A program made the translations under genes and the position numbers. 21,794 nt of DNA from a virus. The DNA lies in the IMG/VR virus record IMGVR_UViG_3300027754_000494, positions 1 to 21,794 of that record, one strand, 5' to 3'. Positions 1 through 6,362 of the stretch are shown here, one piece after another. The notes beneath the pieces are model-generated. The model saw only the letters and a program-made list of their open reading frames with translations, was not told where the DNA came from and did not search any database. Position 1 is the stretch's first letter. Each line of letters begins with the position of its first letter.

Positions 1-42
1 ATTCTAGCTATTATGTTGGCTATAACCGTCACAAATCTTGGC

Positions 43-84
43 AAAAAAATAACCCCCTACCAAACTAACCAAAGATATAGGGGG
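43..84 (-). terminator. Rho-independent terminator at the end of the minus-strand array
   Basis: On the minus strand a perfect 7-bp stem (CCCCCTA at 78-84 pairing with TAGGGGG at 53-59) with an 18-nt loop is followed after TTA by seven T residues (43-49). It lies about 45 bases past the stop of the metallophosphoesterase gene and is placed to end the long leftward transcript. The long loop is unusual but the stem and T-run are clear. Confidence 0.75.
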
Positions 85-90
85 CTATGA

Positions 91-106
91 GTCTCTAATA
101 CGAGAC
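91..106 (-). other. Small hairpin before the terminator
   Basis: GTCTC and GAGAC form a perfect 5-bp stem with a 6-nt loop. It lies between the last minus-strand stop codon (130-132) and the terminator at 43-84, so it would be in the 3' untranslated end of the transcript. It may protect the mRNA end; no other role is visible. The rest of 1-129 shows no gene. Confidence 0.4.
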
Positions 107-129
107 CTGATGCAAATATATGTAAAAAA

Positions 130-999
130 TTACAAATTAAACTTATGAGAGTCAATATATTTTGTCACTAATCTATCACCTGTAGTGGCCCTCAATAATT
201 TTATGGTAAGTATCCTACCTCCTAATGGCTTAATGGGAGCTCCACGTTCAACGTGCCACCCCTGAGAACCATCTCCATACTCTTCTTTATAGGTACCTGT
301 GAGCATGAGGTGTAACTGCTTCTGTTTGAGTACATAACCTCCTACACTATGATGCTCTATAGTATCTCTTACATCATTCCTACAGCTGTTCTCATGTATA
401 TGGCCCATTGTAAACACATCAAAGTTCTCATAGGTTTCTAATGCTCTGGTTAAATTGATAGCACCCTTTGTAACTATACCACCACCACCTGAACCATGGA
501 AGTACTTTACCTTAGTAGAGTATTTAGATCCCCATCCTGAATTTTGCTTAACTACTAACCATCCACCATAACCACCTGTTTGAATGTTAGATCCTGCTTT
601 ATAGTTTAGAAGGTCCACAAATCTTTGTAGGATGTCAGTTTCTTGAAATTTGATTATAGCAGTTTCGTGGTTACCGTATCCTACAAGCTTAATGATGTGT
701 GCATAGGGGAGAAACCAATCTACAGCAGTTTCAACTATAGAGTCTAAGTATTTAGCGTTATTGTGTTCAGGTCTTATGTCTGACTTGTTACGTCTGTTAT
801 CTCCTCTACCTTGCATAAGACAAAACATATCACCATTTATCATAACAGGTATATCCTCTTCTAAGCAATAGTCTAGGTGTCTCTTGAGCATCTCCCTATC
901 ACAGTGAGGATTATCCCAGTGTAGATCAGATAGCATAGCAATACGTGCATAAAGATTATCAATGATAAGCTCATGCACATTTTTTGAATGTTTGATCAT
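130..999 (-). CDS. Metallophosphoesterase (calcineurin-like)
   Basis: A 289-aa protein with the full set of calcineurin-like metallophosphoesterase motifs in order: D25-x-H27 (SDLHWD), G56-D57 (NGD), G109-N-H-E112 (GNHE), H168 before a glycine run (HGSGGGG), and G199-H-I-H202 (GHIH). These residues hold the two-metal centre, so the enzyme should hydrolyse a phosphomono- or diester. The substrate cannot be read from the sequence; phage relatives may act on nucleic acid ends or nucleotides. No signal peptide is seen, so it should be cytoplasmic. It is the last gene of the leftward array and its start overlaps the stop of the spanin-like gene by 4 bases, so it is probably co-transcribed with the lysis genes, although nothing ties it to lysis. 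The family call is firm and the role is open. Confidence 0.88.
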   Translation of the reverse strand: MIKHSKNVHELIIDNLYARIAMLSDLHWDNPHCDREMLKRHLDYCLEEDIPVMINGDMFCLMQGRGDNRRNKSDIRPEHNNAKYLDSIVETAVDWFLPYAHIIKLVGYGNHETAIIKFQETDILQRFVDLLNYKAGSNIQTGGYGGWLVVKQNSGWGSKYSTKVKYFHGSGGGGIVTKGAINLTRALETYENFDVFTMGHIHENSCRNDVRDTIEHHSVGGYVLKQKQLHLMLTGTYKEEYGDGSQGWHVERGAPIKPLGGRILTIKLLRATTGDRLVTKYIDSHKFNL

Positions 1000-1442
1000 A
1001 AATAAAGTTTAAGTAATAGTCTAGTAACGAATGACAGGAGTACTCCTATAATAAAGCCCCATACTAGGAGCATCCAATTAGTTTTGGATTTAGTTATCTG
1101 CACAGCTTTACGCTGCTGTTTAGCTTCTCTATATATGTACTTGTATTTCAGCACATCTTGTTTTAGTATCTGAGTTTTGTATCTATATTCTATCCTGGTC
1201 TGATACCTGGTCTTAGGCATCTCTAATATCTGTATAATAGTGTCTTTAGTTGTTATGAATTTTTCGTATATAAGCGTATCATTACGTATCACTGCAAAGC
1301 TATCTATAGTATTAATCTTAATTGTATCATTTGCTATGCTTAACCCAAACTTAACCGCCTTCTTATAGTGGTATTGTGCTTTCTTAGCGTCTGAACAGCT
1401 AAATAGTAGGGATAGTATCAGAATGGGTAGTAAGTGTCTCAT
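996..1442 (-). CDS. Probable unimolecular spanin (u-spanin)
   Basis: A 148-aa protein that starts with a lipoprotein signal (charged MRH, hydrophobic stretch, then LLFSC with Cys16 as the likely lipidated residue). It ends with one strong membrane segment (about residues 123-140) followed by a short basic tail. Between them lie about 100 mostly polar residues, rich in beta-forming Thr/Ile/Tyr pairs and then in charged residues around 90-118. This is the layout of u-spanins such as T1 gp11, which link the outer membrane (lipid anchor) to the inner membrane and fuse them in the last step of lysis of diderm hosts. The context agrees: it directly follows the amidase (4-base overlap) and holin genes. 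The phenylalanine at -2 of the lipobox is not typical but fits loosely defined Bacteroidota lipoboxes. The call rests on topology and position, not on sequence similarity. Confidence 0.75.
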   Translation of the reverse strand: MRHLLPILILSLLFSCSDAKKAQYHYKKAVKFGLSIANDTIKINTIDSFAVIRNDTLIYEKFITTKDTIIQILEMPKTRYQTRIEYRYKTQILKQDVLKYKYIYREAKQQRKAVQITKSKTNWMLLVWGFIIGVLLSFVTRLLLKLYL

Positions 1443-2086
1443 AAGCTCTCTAACATTGTTATCATTCTAGGGCAGGGATAGATGTCACTCTTATCCTTTC
1501 GCACTGAATTGTGGGTAAATATACCACTTTCTCCTTTCAAAGCACGTTTGTCAATATCAAAGATGGTAGCAAAGTAATCTCTAGGGATATTATACTGATC
1601 ACAAAGGTAGACTAGAAGCTGTCTAGTGCTCTCTATTTGTGCATCTGTATACTTCTGCCAATAGATATAGCCTTTGTACTTTTGATCTAGTATAGTAACC
1701 TCAGTATAGTCTACTTTGCCACCTACATAATTATAGTAATATCCGTTCTTTTTGGTTAATGGTCCATAGTTACAGATCTCAATGCCTACAGATATCTTAT
1801 CTAAGCTCTTATAGGCCACCCCTGACTCAGTGAATATCTCTTGTTTAAGGCCCAAGTGGTAAGCCCAATTTTTAGAGCTAAAGCATTGCACTATAGTACC
1901 TCTATTGCCTATAATAAAAGCTGTTGCAACTCTCTCAGGCTTAGTATCAAAATACTTAGCTACTGATAGTGCATCAGGGCCTCCTGCTGTATGGTGTAGG
2001 TATATCTGCTTTTTGTCAGTAAGCTCATCTACGTATTGATCCTTAGATAATCGGTGTTGTATTATCTTGCTTATATCTAACTCCAT
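1439..2086 (-). CDS. Endolysin: N-acetylmuramoyl-L-alanine amidase (Amidase_2 type)
   Basis: A 215-aa protein of the Amidase_2/T7 lysozyme type, which cleaves the amide bond between muramic acid and the stem peptide. The first zinc ligand is in LHHTAGG (His31 or 32). AYHLG (His77), VGIEICNYG (99-107) and THNSVRKDKSDIYPCPRM (191-208) complete the fold signature. The second ligand is His192; the third is either Asp201 (as in KxDP-type amidases) or Cys205 (as in T7 lysozyme). Lys199 matches the usual catalytic lysine. No signal peptide is present, so it should need the holin encoded just upstream to reach the wall. Its first 44 bases overlap the end of the holin gene in another frame, which suggests coupled translation. 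Confidence 0.9.
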   Translation of the reverse strand: MELDISKIIQHRLSKDQYVDELTDKKQIYLHHTAGGPDALSVAKYFDTKPERVATAFIIGNRGTIVQCFSSKNWAYHLGLKQEIFTESGVAYKSLDKISVGIEICNYGPLTKKNGYYYNYVGGKVDYTEVTILDQKYKGYIYWQKYTDAQIESTRQLLVYLCDQYNIPRDYFATIFDIDKRALKGESGIFTHNSVRKDKSDIYPCPRMITMLESL

Positions 2087-2534
2087 CTATATCGTTTTTT
2101 ATTTCTTTTGAACGCTGTAATAAATTCTTAAATGCTGACCATATATCTATGCCTTTTACAGCCTTGTAATTTTCTGAGATTGATATAACTTCTATACTAC
2201 AAAGTACTAGAGATAGAATTTTGGTGAGCATCAAAGGCACACTAAAAAATATTAAAATAATATCATTCAGAATAAACTTATCTATTAGGTAAAAACCAAT
2301 AACAGCCACCTCATATAAAAACAACTTAGATACAATGGCTGATAGTTTGCGAGATGTGATTGGGATGCCTAATTTCTTAGACTTCCATATACCTGTTAGC
2401 GTATCTACTAAGATAGCAAAACCAATTAAAAATAATATACCTGAGATAGGTAAAAAGAAAGAGCCTACCACTGCGAAAAGTTGAATAATGTATTTTTGAA
2501 TTGAGGATAAAAGAATGGCTAACTGTACTTTCAT
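2043..2534 (-). CDS. Holin
   Basis: A 163-aa membrane protein with about three hydrophobic segments (roughly 17-45, 67-85 and 90-116) and a charged, cytoplasm-like C-terminal tail (123-163). The middle part (DTLTGIWKSKK, then SRKLSAIVSKLFLYEV) resembles the holin family 4 (phage_holin_4 type) found next to amidases in phages of Bacteroidota and Firmicutes. Its role would be to form the timed inner-membrane lesion that releases the amidase. The gene begins in a TAATG overlap with the connector gene upstream and ends 44 bases inside the amidase gene. The name depends on topology, the family-like motif and the position next to the endolysin. Confidence 0.82.
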   Translation of the reverse strand: MKVQLAILLSSIQKYIIQLFAVVGSFFLPISGILFLIGFAILVDTLTGIWKSKKLGIPITSRKLSAIVSKLFLYEVAVIGFYLIDKFILNDIILIFFSVPLMLTKILSLVLCSIEVISISENYKAVKGIDIWSAFKNLLQRSKEIKNDIDGVRYKQDNTTPII

Positions 2535-3100
2535 TAGAGAATAAGAATAGAGTTATTATATCCGTTCTCCCTGAAAGTGCCACAGGTGCCTAAGCAAGTT
2601 GTTTGGTATTGGTTAATGCAGCTGCAGTTATTGAACATAGGCCTTAGATCAGTATCCTGATTAGTGGTAGAGATAAACTGAGGGAATAGGTTTCTATTAA
2701 CTAGCAGCCATCTGATTAATCTCTGCTCAAAGAATGATGCCTTTTGAGCGTAGTGTTCCATACCAAAGGCCACCTCATTACGTGATACACTTGCAGAGTA
2801 GTCACCTGATTGTGTTTGTAAACCTTTATTTTTAAGTTGGTAAGTTAATCCGAAAACAGCATCCTCTGCAGATCTCCAAGCTATCACAGGCTGTATGAAC
2901 TCAACTAAGTCTACCTCATCAGGATTAAGTGTCTGAGCATTATACTGAGTTAGCATATAGTTATAGAAAGTAGTGCCTAAAATAGGCTGTACTCTTAGTG
3001 CTGCCTGAGTAGCTATGTATGGTGTTACATCTGTAACATCCACATTGGCTGTAATAGGTGTATTAACTTTTAGATAAGTTTCAGTGATAAAATATAGCAT
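2534..3100 (-). CDS. Putative head-tail connector protein
   Basis: A 188-aa protein directly downstream of the portal gene (the stop and start share TGATG). It resembles the DUF6712-like proteins that sit next to the portal in Bacteroidota phages, and I infer a connector/neck role (head completion). The N-terminal half looks helical, with an aromatic segment (VIAWRSAEDAVFGL, 72-85) typical of gp6/gp15-like connectors. A second helical part spans about 117-140. The C-terminus is unusual: Cys159, Cys161, Cys169 and Cys173 form a CxC-x7-CxxxC pattern that might bind a metal ion or form disulfides. There is no membrane segment. The family assignment is from memory of similar proteins and is moderate only. 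Confidence 0.55.
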   Translation of the reverse strand: MLYFITETYLKVNTPITANVDVTDVTPYIATQAALRVQPILGTTFYNYMLTQYNAQTLNPDEVDLVEFIQPVIAWRSAEDAVFGLTYQLKNKGLQTQSGDYSASVSRNEVAFGMEHYAQKASFFEQRLIRWLLVNRNLFPQFISTTNQDTDLRPMFNNCSCINQYQTTCLGTCGTFRENGYNNSILIL

Positions 3101-4401
3101 CAGACAGTAGGTGTTATTGTTGGGGTTGTTTCAATGGCAGGTAAATCAGCTAGAGCTCTTATCTCGTTTGGTGTCATGTTGTCAAGTATCTTCTGAGCAA
3201 CAGTAGGATGCATAGCACTGATAAGATTGTTTATTCTTGAAGCATCACCCTCTAGCTCTACTATAGACTCATCTATGACCTGGAAGTTATTGATAGTGAA
3301 ATCTGCAGGTATCTTAGAGATTGTTAATAACTCGTTAAAAATATGCTCAACACATCCCCTTAGCTCCATTACTACATTCTTTTCAAAAATAACATAAGCC
3401 TGCTTAATATCTGCACCACCTCCAAGGCTTCCTGTAGTACGTACTCCCATTAAGATAGGATCTATTGTGTGAGCAAAACATATCTGCTCAGTGTTAAGTT
3501 GTGAAGCTTCTTGAAATAGGCTATCATTACCATTAGTTGGCATGGCTTCTATCTTAGGTAACTGATCCTGGCTATTAGCAAAGAATGCCACAGCTTTCCC
3601 TGCATTAGCAGCCCCTTTCATACGATCTATAGTCTCTTTGATCATGTGCTTCTCCTCCTCTGATTGTGGCCTCTTAGGAAACATCATAGCAAATGAAGGG
3701 AAAATTGAGTTTTGAATATTAGACTTAGCAAAGTAGCTTAGCTCACCTGATAAGAAAGCAAAGTTAAGACAGCTAGTATATTGTGGTAGAGAATAGTGGT
3801 CCTGGCCTATAGACTTAATCTCATAACAATATAACTGCTCATAGTCAGTATTGGCTATGTGGTATGGCTTAATCTCTTGAATGCCTATCCTACGTGACCA
3901 ATCATCACAAATAAAATACATTCTCTTATCTGCACTTACTCGCACCTTCTCAGGTGATACATTCTCTATCCTGCTAATCTTTTTACCTTGACCATAACAA
4001 ATCTTAAAATACACCCTGTTGTGGATGATGAGCTGCTTAGTGACAGCCTTTACTATATGCTTTAAGTTAATCTTTCTTTCAAAAGTATAAAGCTCTAATT
4101 TTTCAACAGTAGTAAGCAAATCAGTCTTAAGGGCAAAGCCACCACCTATCACTGCATTAGTTTTGAAGTCCACAATAGCACCATGCAAAGGTGATGAGTA
4201 GTACATCTGATTGAGTATACTAGGGTAGAGATTATCATCCCCAAAATTAATCCACATGTTAGCAGAATATCTACTATCTACATAAGGTAGTGTAAGATTG
4301 CCAGGGCCAACAGGCATAAATGGGGTGCTAAAGGATTGGTATCCTTCCACCACTTCTGGAGCTGTGCTCTCTTTCTTAAAAAAGTTATTATACCATGCCA
4401 T
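3100..4401 (-). CDS. Portal protein
   Basis: A 433-aa protein that forms the dodecameric ring at the head vertex through which DNA enters and leaves. Portal-type features include the N-terminal region with FGDDNLYPSILNQMYYSSPLHGAI (split here by reading: FGDDNLYPS at about 53-61, then SPLHGAIVDFKTNAVIGGG), a clip/stem-like central part, and a C-terminal glycine-rich TGSLGGGADIKQAY segment typical of Bacteroidota phage portals. A long C-terminal helix and a Pro/Thr-rich tail end the protein. The length is normal for the HK97/SPP1-like portal group. It is preceded by the 116-aa structural gene (2-base gap) and followed by the connector. In the usual phage order portal follows terminase; here it lies about 13 kb further on. 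Confidence 0.82.
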   Translation of the reverse strand: MAWYNNFFKKESTAPEVVEGYQSFSTPFMPVGPGNLTLPYVDSRYSANMWINFGDDNLYPSILNQMYYSSPLHGAIVDFKTNAVIGGGFALKTDLLTTVEKLELYTFERKINLKHIVKAVTKQLIIHNRVYFKICYGQGKKISRIENVSPEKVRVSADKRMYFICDDWSRRIGIQEIKPYHIANTDYEQLYCYEIKSIGQDHYSLPQYTSCLNFAFLSGELSYFAKSNIQNSIFPSFAMMFPKRPQSEEEKHMIKETIDRMKGAANAGKAVAFFANSQDQLPKIEAMPTNGNDSLFQEASQLNTEQICFAHTIDPILMGVRTTGSLGGGADIKQAYVIFEKNVVMELRGCVEHIFNELLTISKIPADFTINNFQVIDESIVELEGDASRINNLISAMHPTVAQKILDNMTPNEIRALADLPAIETTPTITPTV

Positions 4402-4403
4402 AA

Positions 4404-4754
4404 TTAATCGTATATTGAAGTCCCTACAGGCCCACTTACCACCATTCTACCCTCTTCTATCACTACTCCTGTGGATTGTGCAATAGTTAAAGGTAGTACA
4501 TAGGGTACTGAGCTCTGATAAACTTGGTAAATAAATTGCCCTTGTAATAATGTGATATCTACAGGCTCATTAAGTACAAAAAGATTGTATCTTTCAGGGT
4601 ATGAGCTAGTATCAGCAGTAGTAAATAGCTGAGTGCTACTAGTAGTATTCATTTCATTAGTAAAAGCGAATAGATAGTGAGGGGTGGGTACAGTTGTGAC
4701 CTCTGTTAAGGTTAGCACAATTTGATTAATCACACCTTGTTCAATGTATATCAT
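4404..4754 (-). CDS. Small structural protein of unknown role
   Basis: A 116-aa protein predicted to be almost all beta strand (for example INQIVLTLTEV near the N-terminus, then HYLFAFTNEM, and YQVYQSSV in the middle). I have the impression of similar short proteins next to capsid, tail-tube and portal genes of other Bacteroidota phages, where they may be decoration, head-completion or tail-tip-like beta-sandwich proteins; I do not know a proven function. There is no signal peptide or membrane segment. It is the first gene after the terminator at 4792-4818 and its start carries the motif TAATATAGGTATG, so it may head a new unit with portal, connector and lysis genes. Confidence 0.6.
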   Translation of the reverse strand: MIYIEQGVINQIVLTLTEVTTVPTPHYLFAFTNEMNTTSSTQLFTTADTSSYPERYNLFVLNEPVDITLLQGQFIYQVYQSSVPYVLPLTIAQSTGVVIEEGRMVVSGPVGTSIYD

Positions 4755-4764
4755 ACCTATATTA
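4752..4764 (-). promoter_or_regulatory. Start-site motif TAATATAGGTATG (copy 1)
   Basis: This copy lies at the start of the 116-aa structural gene and is the first recognisable signal downstream of the terminator at 4792-4818, so here it might mark restarted transcription as well as translation. The AGG is only one base from the ATG, which is too close for a standard Shine-Dalgarno site. Confidence 0.4.
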
Positions 4765-4791
4765 GATGTTCACTTCAAAATGTTTAGAAAT

Positions 4792-4818
4792 AAAAAAAGC
4801 CCCACAAATTGCAGGGCT
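4792..4818 (-). terminator. Rho-independent terminator after the tail-tube gene
   Basis: On the minus strand AGCCCTGC and GTGGGGCT form an 8-bp stem (two G-T pairs) with an AATTT loop, followed directly by a run of six to seven T residues. It lies 21 bases past the stop of the tail-tube-like gene. It would end or thin the transcript that carries the capsid and tube genes before the portal-lysis group. Confidence 0.85.
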
Positions 4819-4838
4819 GATTTTAGAAAGGCAATAGA

Positions 4839-5381
4839 TTAAATCAAGCCTAAAGCAGTGTAAGCTGCAGGTCCACCTGCTAACTGTACCTCTAGTGCTA
4901 AAGACTCATTCTCAGCTACCAAAGTAACTGTGTACTTAGAACCATCAGCTCTAGCAGTTCCTGATCCTTCTCCTGTAGCTGTAAGCTGCAAGTATGGGAA
5001 GTACCAATATCTACCATTAGCATCTAATACTACACCTGCAAGGTATTGTTGACCTGAAGCAAGTATCTTAAGTGCATTAGACTTAGCAGCTTCACGTCTG
5101 TGGAATACTAAATTGATAGTCTGAGTTACAAAAGTAGAGCCATTGATTAAATCAGCAGCCTGCTCTTCTGTATAGTTTGATGTGTTTCTGCGAATGAAGT
5201 AATTATCAAACACTGTTAAAGCAGGTGTAACTGTAATAGCTGTTACCTCATAGCTAGGGTATGTAGTGTTTGCAGTAACTACGTTAATGTTATCCTGAGG
5301 GATAAACCATACTTGATAGATACCACCACTGTTATTATCGCAACTTTTTTGAATGCCCTCGAGGGCTGTACATGTTGGCAT
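4839..5381 (-). CDS. Putative major tail tube protein
   Basis: A 180-aa protein with an N-terminus (KSCDNNSGGIYQVWFI, residues 12-27) and a later segment (LASGQQYLAGVVLDANGRYWYFP, 106-128) of the kind seen in abundant tail tube proteins of Bacteroidota siphophages. The rest is beta-rich, and a Gly-rich turn (TGEGSGTARADGSKY) precedes the last strands. Such proteins stack as hexameric rings around the tape measure. The gene stands directly after the major capsid gene, has its own downstream terminator and begins behind a strong hairpin, all of which fit a highly expressed structural gene. A capsid decoration protein is the main alternative. A 12-bp palindrome lies in its first codons (5355-5366). 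Confidence 0.62.
   Translation of the reverse strand: MPTCTALEGIQKSCDNNSGGIYQVWFIPQDNINVVTANTTYPSYEVTAITVTPALTVFDNYFIRRNTSNYTEEQAADLINGSTFVTQTINLVFHRREAAKSNALKILASGQQYLAGVVLDANGRYWYFPYLQLTATGEGSGTARADGSKYTVTLVAENESLALEVQLAGGPAAYTALGLI
5355..5366. repeat. 12-bp perfect palindrome in the start of the tail-tube gene
   Basis: GCCCTCGAGGGC is perfectly self-complementary and covers about codons 6 to 9 of the tail-tube-like gene. It is GC-rich in an AT-rich genome. It could be an operator or simply coding sequence; with no loop it is not a good RNA hairpin. Confidence 0.4.
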
Positions 5382-5401
5382 GTTTTTTAAGTTTTATATA
5401 A

Positions 5402-5417
5402 AGGGGGTTGCCCCCCT
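5402..5417 (-). other. Strong hairpin with a GCAA tetraloop between capsid and tail-tube genes
   Basis: On the minus strand AGGGGG and CCCCCT form a 6-bp stem closed by the loop GCAA, a GNRA tetraloop. It stands about 15 bases after the capsid stop codon and about 20 bases before the next start. The bases after it (TTTATATAAAAC) are not a T-run, so it is a poor terminator. An mRNA 3'-end stabiliser or processing site that lets capsid mRNA outlast the rest is a better guess. Confidence 0.6.
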
Positions 5418-5431
5418 CTATGAATTAATAA

Positions 5432-6352
5432 TTAAGATCCAAAAACGATATCAGTTGGATTAACATAGTTAAATCCTACCTTCATGTTAGCACGAGTTCT
5501 GATGTAAGGCTCAGCAACTGTATCTGCTAAGTTCACTGCACGTAGATCTGATGGATCACCTTCACCATCAAACAAGTATACTAAATTATCCTTCAAAGTA
5601 ATTACTAAAGTGTCATTACTCATACCTGGACAAAGAACTATTTTGATACCTAAGTAAGTCAAAGATAGATCTTGAGTGATATAAGCATTAGTGTTACCTG
5701 AAGCTACTCCTAATCGGTAGATGTTTACTAATTGAGTTGGTAAGTAGATGCGTAAATCAGCAGTACGTGATGCAATGTTAGCAGGTACTAAAGAAAATGC
5801 AGCCTCTAAGTCAGTTAATAACTGAGCAAAAGTAGGTGTAGCAGTCATATGGTAAGGGATAACATCGACATCTGCTGCAAGTTGTACTTCGTAACCATCA
5901 CATAAAGAAAGTGGGCCACTTGGTAGAGCAGCATCACCTTGCCATCTCAATGATTCAATAGATCCATTAATAGAGTTAGCCATCTCAGACCAGTAAAAAT
6001 TCATAAAGTTAGCTACAGAGAAATCTCCGTTTGAACCTTGAGCCATTTGCAAAGAAACAAAAGACTGCTCTAAGTCAAACTGACAAATTTGAGCCATGCT
6101 AGATAAAGCACAAACACTCATTAATTTAGCTGTAAGCTCATCAGTTGGTGCAGTGAAAGCACATGTAGATGGTTGTAAAATATCACCAAAAGTTACAGTA
6201 CCGATTTTAACCTCAAACTTTACACCTGGTAAAGTACGAAAGTTGTCTACGATATCTGATGATCCTAGGTAAGCCTGAGAGTAAAAGCTCTCTGCATTGG
6301 GTGTAAGTGTAGCACCTGCACCATTGTTTAAGTCAAATCTTAGTTTTCTCAT
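5432..6352 (-). CDS. Major capsid protein (HK97-like fold expected)
   Basis: A 306-aa protein that should build the icosahedral head. It follows directly on the protease-scaffold gene (10-base gap), the standard neighbour of a major capsid gene. The C-terminal part reads like the A and P domains of HK97-type capsid proteins: LRIYLPTQLVNIYRLG (about 202-217), TYLGIKIVLCPGMSNDTLVIT (about 233-253), then NLVYLFDGEGD and a closing segment with YIRTRANMKVGFNYVNPTDIVF. The N-terminal ~50 residues may be the flexible arm or a cleaved delta-like part. The start is preceded by an A-rich stretch without a Shine-Dalgarno site, as is usual for highly expressed Bacteroidota genes. The strong hairpin after the stop fits a very abundant mRNA. 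Confidence 0.78.
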   Translation of the reverse strand: MRKLRFDLNNGAGATLTPNAESFYSQAYLGSSDIVDNFRTLPGVKFEVKIGTVTFGDILQPSTCAFTAPTDELTAKLMSVCALSSMAQICQFDLEQSFVSLQMAQGSNGDFSVANFMNFYWSEMANSINGSIESLRWQGDAALPSGPLSLCDGYEVQLAADVDVIPYHMTATPTFAQLLTDLEAAFSLVPANIASRTADLRIYLPTQLVNIYRLGVASGNTNAYITQDLSLTYLGIKIVLCPGMSNDTLVITLKDNLVYLFDGEGDPSDLRAVNLADTVAEPYIRTRANMKVGFNYVNPTDIVFGS

Positions 6353-6362
6353 TTTGTTTTTT

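Noticed and set aside
113-120. TATATTTG on the minus strand, as promoter for a small RNA ending at the terminator 43-84
   Set aside because: The nearest TTTG is only 12 bases upstream, too close for a -33 box; the sequence lies in the 3' end of the long transcript, so I keep only the hairpin and terminator.
2377-2583. Minus-strand 68-aa frame over the holin start
   Set aside because: It overlaps the well-supported holin and connector genes in another frame and has no recognisable character.
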